A stretch of 64,000 bases of DNA from Otis tarda (lineage: Eukaryota; Chordata; Aves; Otidiformes; Otididae). Location of the stretch: positions 135,438,190-135,502,189 of the forward strand of contig CM048553.1 in NCBI GenBank assembly GCA_026413225.1, in the 5' to 3' direction. Positions 24,601 through 37,830 of the stretch are shown here, in pieces (within the stretch, counting starts at the first letter, position 1; each line of letters starts with the position of its first letter). A program made the position numbers and the translations under genes. The notes beneath the pieces were generated by a model. That model was not told where the DNA came from. It ran no database searches and worked only from the letters and a program-made list of their open reading frames with translations.

Positions 24601-27600
24601 TATTAATAGGAAGCAAAAGACGTATATATTGATACATTAAAATAAGTATCTCTTTTTCTGTGCTATGTGACTTCATGAGGCATTTGTCATCAAAATTAAA
24701 TTGGTCATGGGAAAGGACAGTGCTGAATCTGGGCCTGTAAATGTCATTTATTACCACACTGATGAGGGAAAAGGCAAACAACTGAGTTTCTTCTTCTAGT
24801 GACTGTTGAAAAAGGTCATCTTCATGATTTTATTAGTTATTTTTAATGGTACAGCGATGCTGCTTCTTAGTGAGACCCACACAAGATTTTATAGGCGCTA
24901 ATCTAACACAGTGGCACAAAGCCAAGTGACAGCTTTATATCCCTGCAACTTCCATTTGCAAAACCAATTGATAAAGTAGCTCAAAAGCAATTTACAGTGA
25001 ACTCATAGTTGTGTCAGCAAGAAAGGAGCAAAGACCTGTTCCATGGAAAGACTTGGGGGACTACTGCAGTTTCAAACAACACATTTTCCGGCACAGCTCA
25101 CAAGAAGATGTACAAGAAACCAGGCAACCTGCAGTGCTTTGGATTCAGCAGTGTCTGGTTTTGGTTGTAAAAGGAAGATCTTTCCCTCTTGACTACCACG
25201 ATTCTCTCAAATTCAGAATCAGTGTCTGGGAATCTCTGCTAAAGAATCATCTACATTGTACAAAAAAATTGACTTGAAATGTTGACTTTTATGCTGGCCC
25301 ATCTCAGACTAAATCTGAGTCCAGACCGATACGCAAAAATAGACAAGTGTTTTGAAAGAATGTAATTTTACTGATTAATATCCAGAGCTTGAATTTTTGC
25401 CTCTCCACTTTGCTTACAATTTCCAGGATAAAAGAGAACAATCAAAGCTCTAATCATGCCAGATGCTGGTCATTCTGGGGGGCACACGCTTTTTCTTTGG
25501 AGGCCACTTACTGAATTTGCAGTTGTGATTTTTGATTGCTCCATTTGGGAGCATGTAGGAGTAGATTATTCTCTTAGGAAGAAGTCAAATAAAACTCTGA
25601 GTTTATGTCTGAGTCAGATAAACTGTGTTGTCTTCTTAATTGACTTCAATTACTTTTATTTATACCCAGAGCTTGATGAACACAAAATTGCGTCAACATA
25701 CCCTAGGATTCCCTCTACTAAGTTAGCAGAGAGTGATCAGTACAACAAATTGTTTCTATAACCCTGAGATTTTCTCGAAAGGAACTGCTCTGTCTGTACT
25801 TGGATAAGCACAAAAGTAAACTCACATGCAACTGAATTTTAACAGAAACAGTGTAATGTAGCCATATTAATACAGTAGGGTTATTAAGCCCCAGTCTCAT
25901 TGTATAAGTTAAATACATATATAAAATGTAGAAATATATGCATATATTTTCTCTCCTAAAGATAATATTATTCTAGCAGATTCAAAGAGATTGTAGTTTT
26001 TGCATTGTGGAAAAGAAGCAAGGAGATCGGAGAACATTTTGTACATCCAAAAGTATCCAGATTGTCACAGAAATTTAAGATGGAAATACGTTATAGAGAG
26101 CTTTGCATCAGGCAATACGTGCAGAAGCTGCCTTCTGGTACCACCGTCCCTTGGGGCACCCTGCACATGCAAAGCGCTGGCCAGGATGTTAGTACTGGCT
26201 TCCCAGTTGCCACCATTTATGTGCATCTTTGTCTTCATTGCCCTCTCCCTTGGGTTCCAGAGAGACCAGAGCTACAGTCAGCAAGATCCTGATGGCAGAG
26301 GTTGGAGGCACCGCAGTTCCCTGCTGGAGGAAAGTAAGAAATGTGATGGTTTTTGTGTTAAACTTCCAATCAGTAAGAAGAGAGTTATCATTATTGGTAG
26401 AAACCATGAATGGAAAGGAAAAATAAAGGGTCCACTTTGCTTTATGAGCAAAGGAGAGACACTCAAGTTTCTGAGTCACCACTTCAACCCCCAGTTCCAT
26501 ACACATCAACTGCTTTATAGATTTGTAGATGACCTACTGTGAAGGAATCAAAGATCATGGGATTGTTCTAACACAAGATCCACAAGTCCAGGAGTACATC
26601 TGCATGTGTACAGGAGGTCTGAGATAAGGCTCGGCAGTGGATAACATCAGAGGACAATAAGGAGCAATAAATAACCTGGACTTGCTTTCAGACAGAGTTT
26701 TCTGGATGAGGTCTGTGGGCATAATTGTCAAGCACCAAGAGCTGCTGCGCTGTCTTAGGTGCAAATTGTACCTAAAAACTAAATTAATCTTCAGTGTGGA
26801 GCATTGTGTTATCTTTTAACTGTAATGAGTTCAGGTACCTCATGTGTGAACAGCAATATGTAGTTGTTTTGGTCTCAAATGGAACCCCTTCCCTCTAATT
26901 CTCAGAATACATGGCAGAAGAAATTCAAAACTTCTAAAATTACAACACAAAATCCCACAGACATGTGAACAAGATTATTACTGGTTTACCCATAAACAGG
27001 ATTATGAAGAGAATTCAGAGCACAGCAAGTAAAATTAGTGACCTTCTAAAGAGTATAAGGAACCAAAGTAACCTTGTTTAGAATAAGTTGCACTCAAATA
27101 GTTCACGAAGGCCAGGGTCCATGCCTGGCTGTTCATTTATATACACCGACATTTCTCTAAGACAATTTGCAAACAGTGTGACAGAATAGAGGATTGCCTG
27201 CTCTCGGAGTGCTCCTTTATTAATGGACCCACAGCAGCTCTGTACTGTATTTCAGGATAGGAAAAGAGGAATACCACGTGCAAGTGAAACTGTAGGGTTG
27301 TTTAAGTAAGCAGCATGTAATTATACAGACTGGAAGGTGGCCAGGGCACTAAAGCTGACAGTCTAACACCAACCTTGCAGCGTTCAGCACGCAGCATATT
27401 TGCAAACTGTTTGCTGCAGTTCATTTTCCAAGGTTCAGCATTAGCCAAGAATGTATTCTCTGTTATAGTCTGATGGCAGCACATCCTCCTCCTGATTATA
27501 GTCCCACAATCAACTTGTGCTGCCTAGCTTTAATTCTGGTACCTTTAATTTTTCTCTATTAGGGAAATGGAAGAATGAGAACAATAGCTTATTCCTTCCT

Positions 27601-28916
27601 TTCCAACAGTGTTGTGGTTGGAAGCATTTAAGTGGCCATGGAAAATTACTCCCCAGAGTCTTCTCTCAGGTCCAGACAACAGAAGTCCTAAAATGGTGGG
27701 AGTCACGCACGTCAGGATGAAGGTCATGCACAACAGAATGAGCGTCATGCACATCATGAGCACTTCACAAACAAAGACGCTCTCTACTGTGTCCCAGGCA
27801 GTACGCGATATCTTTGAAATCACAGCCATCAGCAAGCCTGCCAGACTTTGCTTATTTTTAATTTATCTGGTAATCTGCTGTCAAAAGCAATGTTCTCTCT
27901 TTCCTCATTCCTTAGACAATATCGAATGACTAAAGAAGGAACCTCAACAAGTCACTACATGGAATAACTGGGAGGGAGAGGTCATTCAGTTTATGTTGGG
28001 GTGGGAGCAGGAGTCAGTTCAGCTGTGGGGTTTATTTTGGAATGATGCAAAATAGGTGGGAGGTGCAGAGATTTGTTGAGACAAAGGTTGGTACCTGCAA
28101 GGAAGAGGCTATGTAAGCTTCTTGGCAGAACTCAGTTTGTAGAAACAAAATATTTTATGAAGCATGGCTTACGAACTCTGCCACCTGGGATTCAGGCAGG
28201 GATGCCTACTTCAATGGAAATATCATGCTTCCAGATATTGCATCAGCTTTTGGAACTGGAACCAAACAAGGGGTCTCTTAATAATTGAAATATTTCTGTT
28301 GTGAGCTGCTTAGTTGCTCAGCTTTGCATTTTCCCATAATAGCAAGGCTTCGGGCCCTGAGGATTGCATTTTCCAGAGGGAGAGAACAAATTTCACTCAG
28401 TTTTTAATCCTATATATGTAGGAGAGGGGAGTGAGCCTGTTGCTGGCTGACTCTGAGCCAGAGGAGCCAGCAACTAAATAGAAAGCAAAATTGCAGAAAA
28501 CCACCTCTAACAATAGAGAGGAACATGGACCCCATTGTTCTTCCGAGCACATTTCTACAGCAGATAGAACACAGTAATGCCTCATGATTTAAATCTGTGG
28601 CATGGAATGACTGCTCGTTTTGCTGTTTGTATTTACCTAGTTCTGATGGGCACCCCATGATTTTCTGTCAGGCAAAGTCTAATGCTTCATTGTTTTTTGT
28701 AGAACTGACTCCTCAGAACAGTAATTTTTTTTCATTAAGACTTTTCCTGGGCATTTTCACAAAATTGTGTTTTGGACACTTTTTTCATGCTCCATTGAAA
28801 TTGCTGACATTGCTGAGCTTAGCTAAACAACAGAATAATTTTGTATTTCATAAATACTAGTGAGGAGGCTCACTAGACAGTTCCAGAACATTTTTGAAGA
28901 CTAACTGTCCCAGAGC

Positions 28917-28957
28917 TGTCTAACTACTACTGTCTAACTACTACTGTCTAACTAACT
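28917..28957. repeat. 14-bp tandem repeat, about 2.9 copies
   Basis: The unit tgtctaactactac is repeated exactly at 28917-28930 and 28931-28944, followed by a partial, slightly altered third copy (tgtctaactaact). The exact identity of the units suggests a recent origin or slippage. Confidence 0.9.
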
Positions 28958-31900
28958 ACTCAATCACTGAGATTTCTTCTTGCCTTATTTAACAGTGTCA
29001 GCATTGACTTCAAGACAAATATACCGAACAACAATATTTTATTACCATTTCTTCTACTGCAGGACGTTCTAAGCATTCATATTCCAGTGCTTCTACTGTC
29101 AAAGCGTTTTTGTACTATCTCTTTCTGCTTTGGAGACCTTTGTGAAAAAACTTGAATTAAATGTTCCACTCACATTCTTGGTGACAGCAAGCGCTCACAT
29201 TTTCTGCACCTCCACACTCTAAATTGCCTCAATGTGCTCTGTTCACCTCTACGTTATTTCTCTATTAAACCAACTGTTCAGAAAGCTGTAACAGAAAGAA
29301 GTGCTGGGTGATCTTCTGTAGCAGTAATTTGACCTACATGCCTAGAAAATTCCACTTAAAAGCATAATTGCAATAGTGTAATAATGAGAATATAAGTGAA
29401 TAGAGCTGTTTAGCATTAGCTAATACAGTAGCTTGTTAGTTCATTGATCCAAGCTATCTTAAAACTAGAATTTATCAGTTTTTTTCTTTCTAAGATTCAA
29501 TCTTACACATAAGATTTCTACTGTTAACTTCATAAGTTTCTCTATAGCTATACAAACATGCTCATAGTATATTACTGACATTTGAAGTCTCTGTCAGAAA
29601 CTACCTTTTGAGGTGAACCGTTTAAATGTCCTAAAACGCCCGTAGGACTGAAAGCTTGCTGTTTTAGAAAAACACTGTTCTGCCTTATTCACCCCCAAAA
29701 AGCACTTATAAATTCTAATATAACTCCTCAGAATTCAATTGCGTATTAATATATTATGCATTGCACAAAATATTTTAGTGCATTTATATCCTGATCTAAG
29801 TGGACACTATACAAATAACATTTGAGACTTTAGTTCAAATGGCCACGAGAGAACCATAAAATAAAACAGCTGGCAAGGGCTAAATGAAATGAATGGCAAT
29901 CAAAATGGTATTAAGTACTTTGCAAACAGGACAATAGCTTTGATTAACATGAGCAGGAATTACAGAGATAGTAGGAAGATCTACAGAGCTCTGAAACGGT
30001 TTTTGGTGCTCCACTATGAAATAATCTGCTGTGACAGAAACAGATCTCACATCATTTAGTCAGATCAGCTGTCTACATTGACTTCAGCTAGCATGTTTTC
30101 CTCTATGGAGAGCACAGGTCATGATGAAAAATAGAATATGAAATTTCAAGGCTTAATGAAAATTACTTTTCTCTATTTCCTTTTTATTGGTTATGGCAGT
30201 GACAGTTAATAACAATAGTGTAATATAGGAGACTTGTACTTGCTTAACAACAAGCAAGTATCTTTGAAAAGAGATAAAAGGATTTTGTAGGCTGTTGCAA
30301 AGAAAAGTAAAGGTTAAAAGGGGCTAATTTGGTGATAATACATCGAACATTACAAAGCATACGAATGCTGATGTAGTATATAATTTTATTTTTTAAAATT
30401 GAGCTTTGGTTCATGTAACCCAGCATCTGTTTATTAAAGCTACTCAAATTAAATTTCTAATGGACCTTTAAAATTTCCTGTAAAGTAGGGTGACCTCCTT
30501 AGCAGTAAGGAACATATGGGCAGCATGAGAGTTCCTCAAACGTCAGAACAGGATTTGCTTACAAGGGTGGATCTCAGTTATGCCTGGGTATGAAATGGAA
30601 CAATTACATACTGGGAACATATCATAGAGGCAGATTTACTAATTCAGACATCAAATATACGAGCAACATATTTACAGTTAATTTGAGGTCAGAAGTGTGA
30701 AACAAATTAACCCCTGTTGAATTAATTTCCAGAAGTACAGAGTAGGATGACAGTGTTTGAGTTCTCAAGGTCAAAATATGAGCCCTATATCTGAAATGTT
30801 GTGCTTTTCTCTTGTTTACCTCATAATAAAAAATGAACTATAACCCCTCCCTTTTATGCTTTCACCTTCTTTCCTTTACACAAGGGCAACCGGAATTACA
30901 ATCCTAATGAAAGTACATAAAGAAAATAGAATAGGGTAAACTTTATCCTTCAGCTACAGCTTTTGAACTCATTAGTTTCATGGGGCTAGCGAGATTCAGC
31001 AGAACAAAGAATTTGTCTCAGGGGATTTAACTGAAGGGTCTGAGAAGGTCTGATCCGGCTCTCAGAGAAATCAGTGTGAACTTTTCCAGTTATTTCAGAG
31101 AAAACTGGATCAGATAAAACAGTTTTAGAGAATTCTGAGTTAAAGCTGAAATGTATCCCATTTAGTCTTACGTGCTATTTCAGCTCCCTTTCCAGTTAAA
31201 AACTGCCAGAGTAAATGAGAACTTACAGAACAAACCTTGGCTGAATATTACTTGATCTGTATTTTCCCTCAGCTACTCTTGCATACACTATTATCCTGAA
31301 GACACAAAATGAAAGAAAAAAATGCATAAAGTTCACTATACACACAGTTGTTTGTTATAAATGCAAGCCAGTTCCTAATGGGGACAATACAGATAAGGGG
31401 AAATCCACCCATGTTTTAAAATTTCATTTTAATATGCAAATAATTTTACTGAAAATAATTATTATGAGTTGAAATCAAAATTGTCAAAAATATTGCTGAA
31501 ATTCATTCCCTGACTTTTATGGATGTTGATTTTTAAGGGAACTAGTTGGGAGTCAGTGTTTTCTAAAGACAATCATCTGACAAAGGCCTTTAGTTCCTTT
31601 TTAGTTACCTAAATTCAGTTGCTTCGAGTGAAGAAAGCTGATGGAATATTAAAGCTATACCAATAAACGTCACAAATATTGCAGCATTAGTTCTATAGTG
31701 CGGGTATGCAATTCCTCTCCCTCAACCCCAACAGACACTTTCCTTCACATTTTCTGTTCTAACAGTACATATGACCTGTCCTTCAAATATCTTTTTAAAA
31801 GAAATAATAGTACTGGCAGCCAGTACATTGTAGATGGACGTTGGCAGAACAGAAGTATCTTGCTTAAAAAAGTACCTGCCCTGGAGCGTTTAACAAGAAT

Positions 31901-32583
31901 GTCAAACCCTAAACTAGGTCAGCTTTGTAATTCTGAGCAGTCTTCTCGTGACAAGAGCAATGTAAACAACATGCTAAGTTTTTCTGTGCAGTTATCACCC
32001 TCTTGTTTGCCATATGTCTCTTGGCCTGTTTTTATAATTTCTTTGTTGATATTGTTTGGTACCAGAGCTTTTAATCTTGGATACTGAAAAGTGAGAAGGA
32101 ACTCAGAGCTGGCAGATGTGTCCACTCTAGCCACAACAGGGAAGAGGTACAGGAGGGCTGTTCTCTGGGTCACAGCCAGCAATGTTCATCATCATCCAAA
32201 AGGTCCTATCAGTTGCATTCCTGGAAGAACTTAATCCCAAACCTCAGGATTCCTTACAGGTTTCCTTCCTTTACTGCAAATGTTATTGACTTTAAAAGAG
32301 CCCAGAGGAATATGAATCCTTTAACAGGCTCAGCACACTCTCTGGTGGAGGAAGTGTCTTGTTGGCGGACAGTAGCTGGGAGCCTGATGAATGGCTGAGC
32401 CCAGCGCAAGAAGCAAATGATGGGACCGGAATGGGGACTGAGAGATGGCGTGTTTCCTTCTCTTTCTCTCAATGGGATATTTCCATTCTGGAAAATGGAA
32501 GATGTCCATTTTCTTGGGACAAAGTCACTAAGGAACAATTACAAATGTTCCAATTTTATCAGCATATATACGGACATCTTGTC

Positions 32584-32966
32584 CAGATAGAATTATAGAA
32601 TAGTTTGAGTTGGAAGAGACCTTTAAAGGTCATGTAGTCCAACCCCCCTGCAAGGAGCAGGGACATCTCCAACCTGGCCTTGAATGTTTCCAGGGATGGG
32701 GCATCCACCACCTCTTTGGGCAACCTGTTCCAGTGTTTCACCACTCTCAATATAAAAAATGTCTTCCTTAATAAGAATCTTACTTAAGAATCTGAATCTA
32801 CCTCCTTCTGTTTTAAAACCCCTTGTCCTATCACAATAGGCCCTGCTAAATAGTTTCTCCCCATCTTTCCTGTAGGCCCGCTTTAGGTACTGGAAGGCTG
32901 CGGTAAGGTCTCCCCAGTGCCTTCTCTTCTCCAGGCTGGACAACTCCAACTCTCTCAGCCTGTTTA
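32584..32966 (-). mobile_element. CR1 LINE 3' fragment, minus strand
   Basis: The plus strand reads the CR1 3' end in reverse: a tip (agaattatagaat), the hairpin (gacctttaaaggtc), tagtccaacccccctgcaagg, then the ORF2 tail up to ccaggctggacaactccaac. The segment between the 'acatctcc' and 'caacctggcc' runs lacks about 28 bp present in other copies here. The left arm of the ORF2 tail also has a local duplication (aagaatcttacttaagaatc). The fragment is about 380 bp. Confidence 0.92.
32623..32949 (-). pseudogene. CR1 ORF2 C-terminal remnant
   Basis: The minus-strand frame starts in the SLEKRR block and matches the intact ORF2 tail for about 50 codons ([20 protein letters not shown] and a shortened TRGFKTEGGRFR). 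It then leaves frame through a small insertion at about 32765-32790. The reverse transcriptase core is absent. It is an inactive remnant inside the CR1 fragment. Confidence 0.8.
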
Positions 32967-33440
32967 AGCAGTAATCAGGTTCGGCATTGCAGCAGTATTA
33001 CTTTTATATCCTGAATGGATATAAAAAGCAAGAAAGTTAGAAATAAGGAAGAATATTTTATGTTAAGGAAGATGGTAGGAAAACAATTCCTCTTAGAGTA
33101 GCAAGTATTTTTATTTCAAGTATGTTCGTCTCAAATCAACAGTTCATTGTCAGATGCCACAATCTGTACTTCAAAATGGTTCTTATGATCAAGTGCACTA
33201 CACTTTAACATGTATTTGGGGATGTTTCTTTGGTCTTTTCATCTGTACAACTGACATTTATTCAAAACAGACTCACAGGACTATTAATACAAAATAGATT
33301 CCGGCAATCTATTCAAGTATATTTGTACTAAAAATATTTTAGAGAGAAAAATATTCATTTACTCTGATCACAGTTGATTTCAACAAAAGTCAACCAAATT
33401 AGTTTAAGAAGGTAACGTTTGTATGTAACCAATCTTTTGC
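32967..33440. other. Unique AT-rich spacer between two CR1 copies
   Basis: This is AT-rich DNA with no gene. A minus-strand frame entering from the CR1 to its right (to 33355) is an antisense shadow of that element. Confidence 0.6.
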
Positions 33441-34419
33441 TGTCCACTGGAACAGTGGTGTCCCTCAGGGGTCCGTGTTGGGCCCGGCCCTGTTCAGCAT
33501 CTTTGTCGGCGATATGGACAGTGGGATAGAGTGCACCCTCAGCAAGTTCGCCGATGACACCAAGCTGTGTGGTGCCGTCGACTCGCTGGAAGGGAGGGAT
33601 GCCATCCAGAGGGACCTGGACAGGCTGGAGAGGTGGGCCTGTGCCAACCTCATGAAGTTCAACCAGGCCAAGTGCAAGGTCCTGCACCTGGGTCATGGCA
33701 ATCCCAGGCACAAATACAGGCTGGGCGGAGAATGGATTGAGAGCAGCCCTGAGGAGAAGGACTTGGGAGTGCTGGTGGACGAGAGGCTCAACATGAGTGG
33801 GCAATGCGCCCTTGCGGCCCAGAAGGCCAACCACATTCTGGGCTGCATCAAGAGGAGCATGGCCAGCAGGTCGAGGGAGGTGATTCTGCCCCTCTACTCT
33901 GCCCTGGTGAGACCCCACCTGGAGTACTGTGTCCAGTTCTGGAGTCCCCAACATAAGAAGGACATGGACCAGTTGGAAAGGGTCCAGAGGAGGGCTGGAG
34001 CACCTCTCCTATGAGGACAGGCTGAGAGAGTTGTGGCTGTTCAGCCTGGAGAAGAGGAGGCTCCGGGGAGACCTGATAGCGGTCTTCTAATACCTCAAGG
34101 GGGCCTACAAGAAAGATGGGGAGAGGCTGTTCAGTAGGGCCTCTTGTGATAGGACAAGGGGTAATGGTTTTAAATTAGAAGGAGGTAGGTTTAGATTAGA
34201 TATTAGAAAAAAATTTTTACAATGAGAGTTGTAGAGCACTGGAACAGGTTGCCCAGAGAGGTGGTGGATGCCCCATCCCTGGAAATGTTCAAGGCCAGGC
34301 TGGATGAGGCTCTGAGCAACCTGATCTAGTCAGGGATGTCCCTGCTTCTTGCAGGGGGGTTGGACTAGATAACCTTTGAAGGTCCCTTCCAACTCTAACC
34401 ATTCTATGATTCTATGAAC
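33441..34419 (+). mobile_element. Young 5'-truncated CR1 LINE copy
   Basis: This is about 0.97 kb of CR1 in plus orientation, starting within reverse transcriptase motif B and ending in the 3' UTR with attctatgattctatga. By eye it differs from the copy ending at 44176 at roughly 28 positions over about 950 bp (about 97% identity), so both belong to one recently active subfamily. The left boundary is uncertain: from 33454 the match is clear, while tgtccactgga just before it resembles the corresponding element sequence with about 10 bases missing. Confidence 0.93.
33457..34323 (+). pseudogene. CR1 ORF2 partial, frameshifted
   Basis: The frame opens at the [13 protein letters not shown] motif B block, passes the FADD catalytic motif (about 33547-33558), and continues in register with the intact copy. 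Near 33990 a 20-nt deletion between short repeats (gggc.../gggct) shifts the frame, and translation ends at 34014 after [11 protein letters not shown]. Downstream, the original frame also has a Q-to-stop change (caa to taa, near 34090) and a lost T in the AAAAATTTTT run. The N-terminal fingers and endonuclease are absent. It is non-functional. Confidence 0.9.
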
Positions 34420-37254
34420 ATTACACTCTGTAATTCTGCTGTCCTGAGTGTATTTTCATCTGTTATCAATAATTGACATTTTGTCTATAAAACAGAGTAC
34501 ACCATCACAGCACACCTGTTAATGACATCAATTAAAAAAAACCAAACTGGCAATACACTTGAAAGTAAACACAGTTACTATTTAACAAGCGACCTCCTAT
34601 TACTCCCATTACTAACCTCCTTAGTACTTAGTTTAATTATGTCACTGGAATGCATGCTTAGCATTACCCATAACAGTTAATGAGCTGATTCTTCCAAAGT
34701 CACCTGCTCCTCTTAACCGTAACCCCTACATTTTAGGGAACAATCAATAAAGAAGGCGGCAGGTAGTCGTGAACTCTGCAGCCCTCCTTCAACACTCATT
34801 AATATCAGACTTGTGAATTAGCAGACCACTTGCCAGCACAAATTTATTCTAGATCAGGCATAAATCCATAATCACATTTCTGTCAAAATAACCAGAGCAC
34901 AATATGTTGTTTTGTCACCTTTTTGTTGGCTGCATAGGGATAAATATTACTAATCAGATATAAAATCTGATAGAATGAATTTAAGCTTTTACTTTTTTTG
35001 TGTGTGTCATTATTTTAAGTCACTCTTGAAACAGGAGAATAAGTTCATTCCAGTTCAATTCTTTATGTGTTTGGCCATGCTGTTTTTCACCCCACAGACC
35101 ACCAAAGTAACTGTTGGCCCAGAAAGTATGAGATAAATTGTCTAGGTTTAGTTAGTAAGGACAGAGAAGAAACTGGGAGAGACATTTAGTGCATCAAAAT
35201 GTTGTTGCACATGACAAAATCAGCAGATGTCAAAATAATTCAAGGGGAAACCCAAAACCAGTGTAGTGAATTCTGCCCAGCAAGCCTCGCCAGTGCACTT
35301 CTCTGGCGTGTGCGTGGTGGCAAGGCAACAAACAGTGTCTGTAGTAGCTTAGCAGTCTGAGGGTGTGATCACTACATGGGACGTTTTCACTTCTGTGATG
35401 ACAAGTTGCAGTGCATCAAGGACTCCATCAGAAAACAGAACTGATGGCCAGGAAAGCACATCCAAAGTGTGATGCAGAGAAGCTGGCTGCCCTCTCCTAT
35501 GAATAGTTCTCATGCAGATATTCCTCAATCATTTTCATTTCGTTCAATCACATTTGAGTGATCACTTATTTCAATGTGAACTCAGCTACTATACAGGTAG
35601 GCAGGGTGTACAATTTCATATTCAGTAACTGCACAGATTGGAAAGGCAGATATGTTTAAATTTGTAATTGTAGATTTCCCTTTAAAAAACAGGCAGAGAA
35701 TGACCCAAAACCTGCAAGCTGTGCATTGCTAGATTTTTTTTTTTAAGTCACTGGAATTAGAGGCAAAATTTAAAAGACAAAATAAGCAGTCAAATCTGTT
35801 GTTAGAAAGAACAGAGTTTCTTCATTTTTTTTCCTTCTTTGTGCAGTTCCCTAGAAAGTTATCTGTAATGGATGTATACATGGGTCAAACAGCTTTCAGA
35901 AGGCAGATTGCTCTCAGCTATTTTACGGTAACTTCTTTGTATATATATGTTGATATATTTCTACCAGTAAGCTGGGGTTCATCATATTAGCTATTGCTCA
36001 AATTGTAGTTTAGTCCTGACAACATATTGCAGCTTGCACTGGTTTATTTCCTGATGTGACATTCCTGTCACTCAATGACTGTCCAGGAGAAACACAACAT
36101 ACTGAAGTAGAAACAGAGACTGGAAATGAAGCTGAGTGCTAGAGAAACAGAAAAGCATAGAAGAGGAAAGTGATTTTCATTGCAATCTTCCATCAAGCTG
36201 TATATTTTTTAGAGATTTTGGATTTTTATTTTAAAACGTGACTGGCAATGAAAGACCCTTCATTTAAAAGAAAAGAGAATCAGATCTTCTTTATTGTAAG
36301 ATTGCTTTTATACCAAAAGAAAGACCTCATTACCATTACAAAATCTGCCACCACCTATTTTCTCCTTGTATAAATGGAGAAACACAGATTTAGATAATCT
36401 GCTAATAAAACACAAACCTTGTGACCCTGCTTTTAATCTCAAACTTATGCTACTGTTTCTGATATGAATATCATGGATGTGCTTTAGGTTAAAATTATCT
36501 TAAAAGTATTTCTCTTGTCATATTTTAATGTGAAGTAAAGCTGGTGTCTCAGGAGATTATAAAAAGGAGTACAAACTAACCTAAAGATGCAAATAATTAG
36601 AATTCACCTCGTTAAAAAGGTAATATTACAGAAAGGACAGGAACAGGTACAAAAATGAGCTTGTAAATAGAAAAATGACCAACCTTGTCATTTGTACTCA
36701 TTATATTTTGAACAAGGACTTACTTTCTTCAAATTTCAGATTTACAGAGAGAGTGTTAGCTTCTGTACCTATCCAGCTAAGACAAATTCTGGAGCTGGTA
36801 ATGGCATGTCATAATGTGTTATTAATAGTGTAATCGTTACAAAATATTTATAATGAATTTCTAGTCTTCAGAAAAATTTATCAAATTGCAAATGCATTCT
36901 GTGCTTTATCTGTCTGTTAGGTAAATAACCAGTCCCTTCCCTGACCACATAATATGGTCCACTGACTAAGAAAAATCACGAACAGAAAGGCAGGGCTTAA
37001 TGCAGGCTCAGAAGGCTATGCTTGTCTTGCTCGGGGGACAAAGGAGCGCCAAAGTGCTGTCTGTCCATCCCTTTGTGTTGCATCAACTAGCTCTCTCCAA
37101 GATAGATTTATTAGAGAAGGGGCTAGGCCAAAGAAGGGTGGAATTCATCACTTAGTTCTATTGGGAACCAGACATGAGCCTCTCACCTATTTAGATCAGC
37201 AGCGCAGATGCAGCCTGAGAGCTCTTTAAGGTGGTTCCACTCCTAAGATGCCAG
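34420..37254. other. Unique AT-rich non-coding DNA
   Basis: No gene was recognised. Richer patches at about 35250-35500 and 37000-37250 have mixed base composition and could be conserved non-coding elements, though this is not testable here. Simple T/A tracts are scattered (for example near 34990 and 35732). Confidence 0.55.
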
Positions 37255-37830
37255 GTCCAATATACTTAAATTATCCCAGACAGATATTTATCCTGGCTTT
37301 TCTTTAAAGCTTCCATTTAGAGTATTCCAGTTCCAGCACTTCAAAGTTCTCATATTTATTAATTCAGATTTAAAAAAAAAAATCCAAACTGCTACTGGAA
37401 ATTAGATTATTTAATTAATTTCTTCATCAGCCACTATTTGGAACTATTGATCCCATCTATTCTATAAACAACCCTTTACATACGTAAAAGACCTCTCCCA
37501 CCGCATACTTTTTCTTTTCTAGGCTAAGCAAGTCTGTTTTTCAACTTTTCTTCACATTTTATGTTTTCAGAACTTTTTTGTCTGGACTTTTTTCAATTTA
37601 TTCCTCTCACACATTTTAAAATTATGGGAGATAAAAGTCAATGTGATTTTCAAGTGAAGAACTAGGCCTCACCAATGTCAAGCAGACTGTAGTAATTTTC
37701 CCCCAGATATAACCCACAACACTTTTTAATTAACTAAGAGCTAAAATTAGCCTTTGTTGTTGCTTTGTCTTGAAAATCATAATATTGTTAGCTCAAGTTC
37801 AATTAGAGGAAGACAAAGGATTAGTTTGAT
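37255..37830 (-). mobile_element. Ancient CR1/L3-like LINE remnant, minus strand
   Basis: The plus strand reads a string of phrases in the order expected for an inverted, very old CR1-type ORF2 tail. These are tcccagacagatatttat, actattgatcccat with ataaacaaccctttacata, cttttctaggctaagcaagtc, ttttgtctggacttttttcaattt, gaactaggcctcaccaatg with gtagtaattttc, and attgttagctcaagttcaat. No frame survives. Limits are approximate, and the identification rests on memory of the family's general layout and not on an alignment. Confidence 0.6.

Larger units (their letters stand above)
21248..32583. other. Unique AT-rich non-coding DNA
   Basis: There is no recognisable gene in this 11.3-kb stretch. It contains 21 T at 21627-21647, a 14-bp tandem repeat at 28917-28957, and A-rich simple sequence near 22791-22820. 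A frame open from 26000 to 26542 contains a hydrophobic, signal-peptide-like segment ending at a possible splice donor (see findings), but it is not called as a gene. The patch at about 23740-23960 is compositionally distinct and may be conserved non-coding sequence. Confidence 0.55.

Noticed and set aside
26000-26542. 180-codon frame as a complete gene
   Set aside because: The region before codon 63 and after the donor-like site has no protein-like features, and frames overlap on both strands. Only the short candidate exon is kept as a weak finding.
27715-27765. Near-repeat of gtcatgcaca within 30 bp
   Set aside because: It is too short and imperfect to call a tandem repeat with confidence.
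31698-32087. 129-codon plus-strand frame
   Set aside because: It shows no domain and is rich in S, N and L. A frame of this length is not surprising by chance in 64 kb.
33355-33954. 199-codon minus-strand frame
   Set aside because: It is the antisense shadow of the CR1 copy at 33441-34419 and runs into unique flank.
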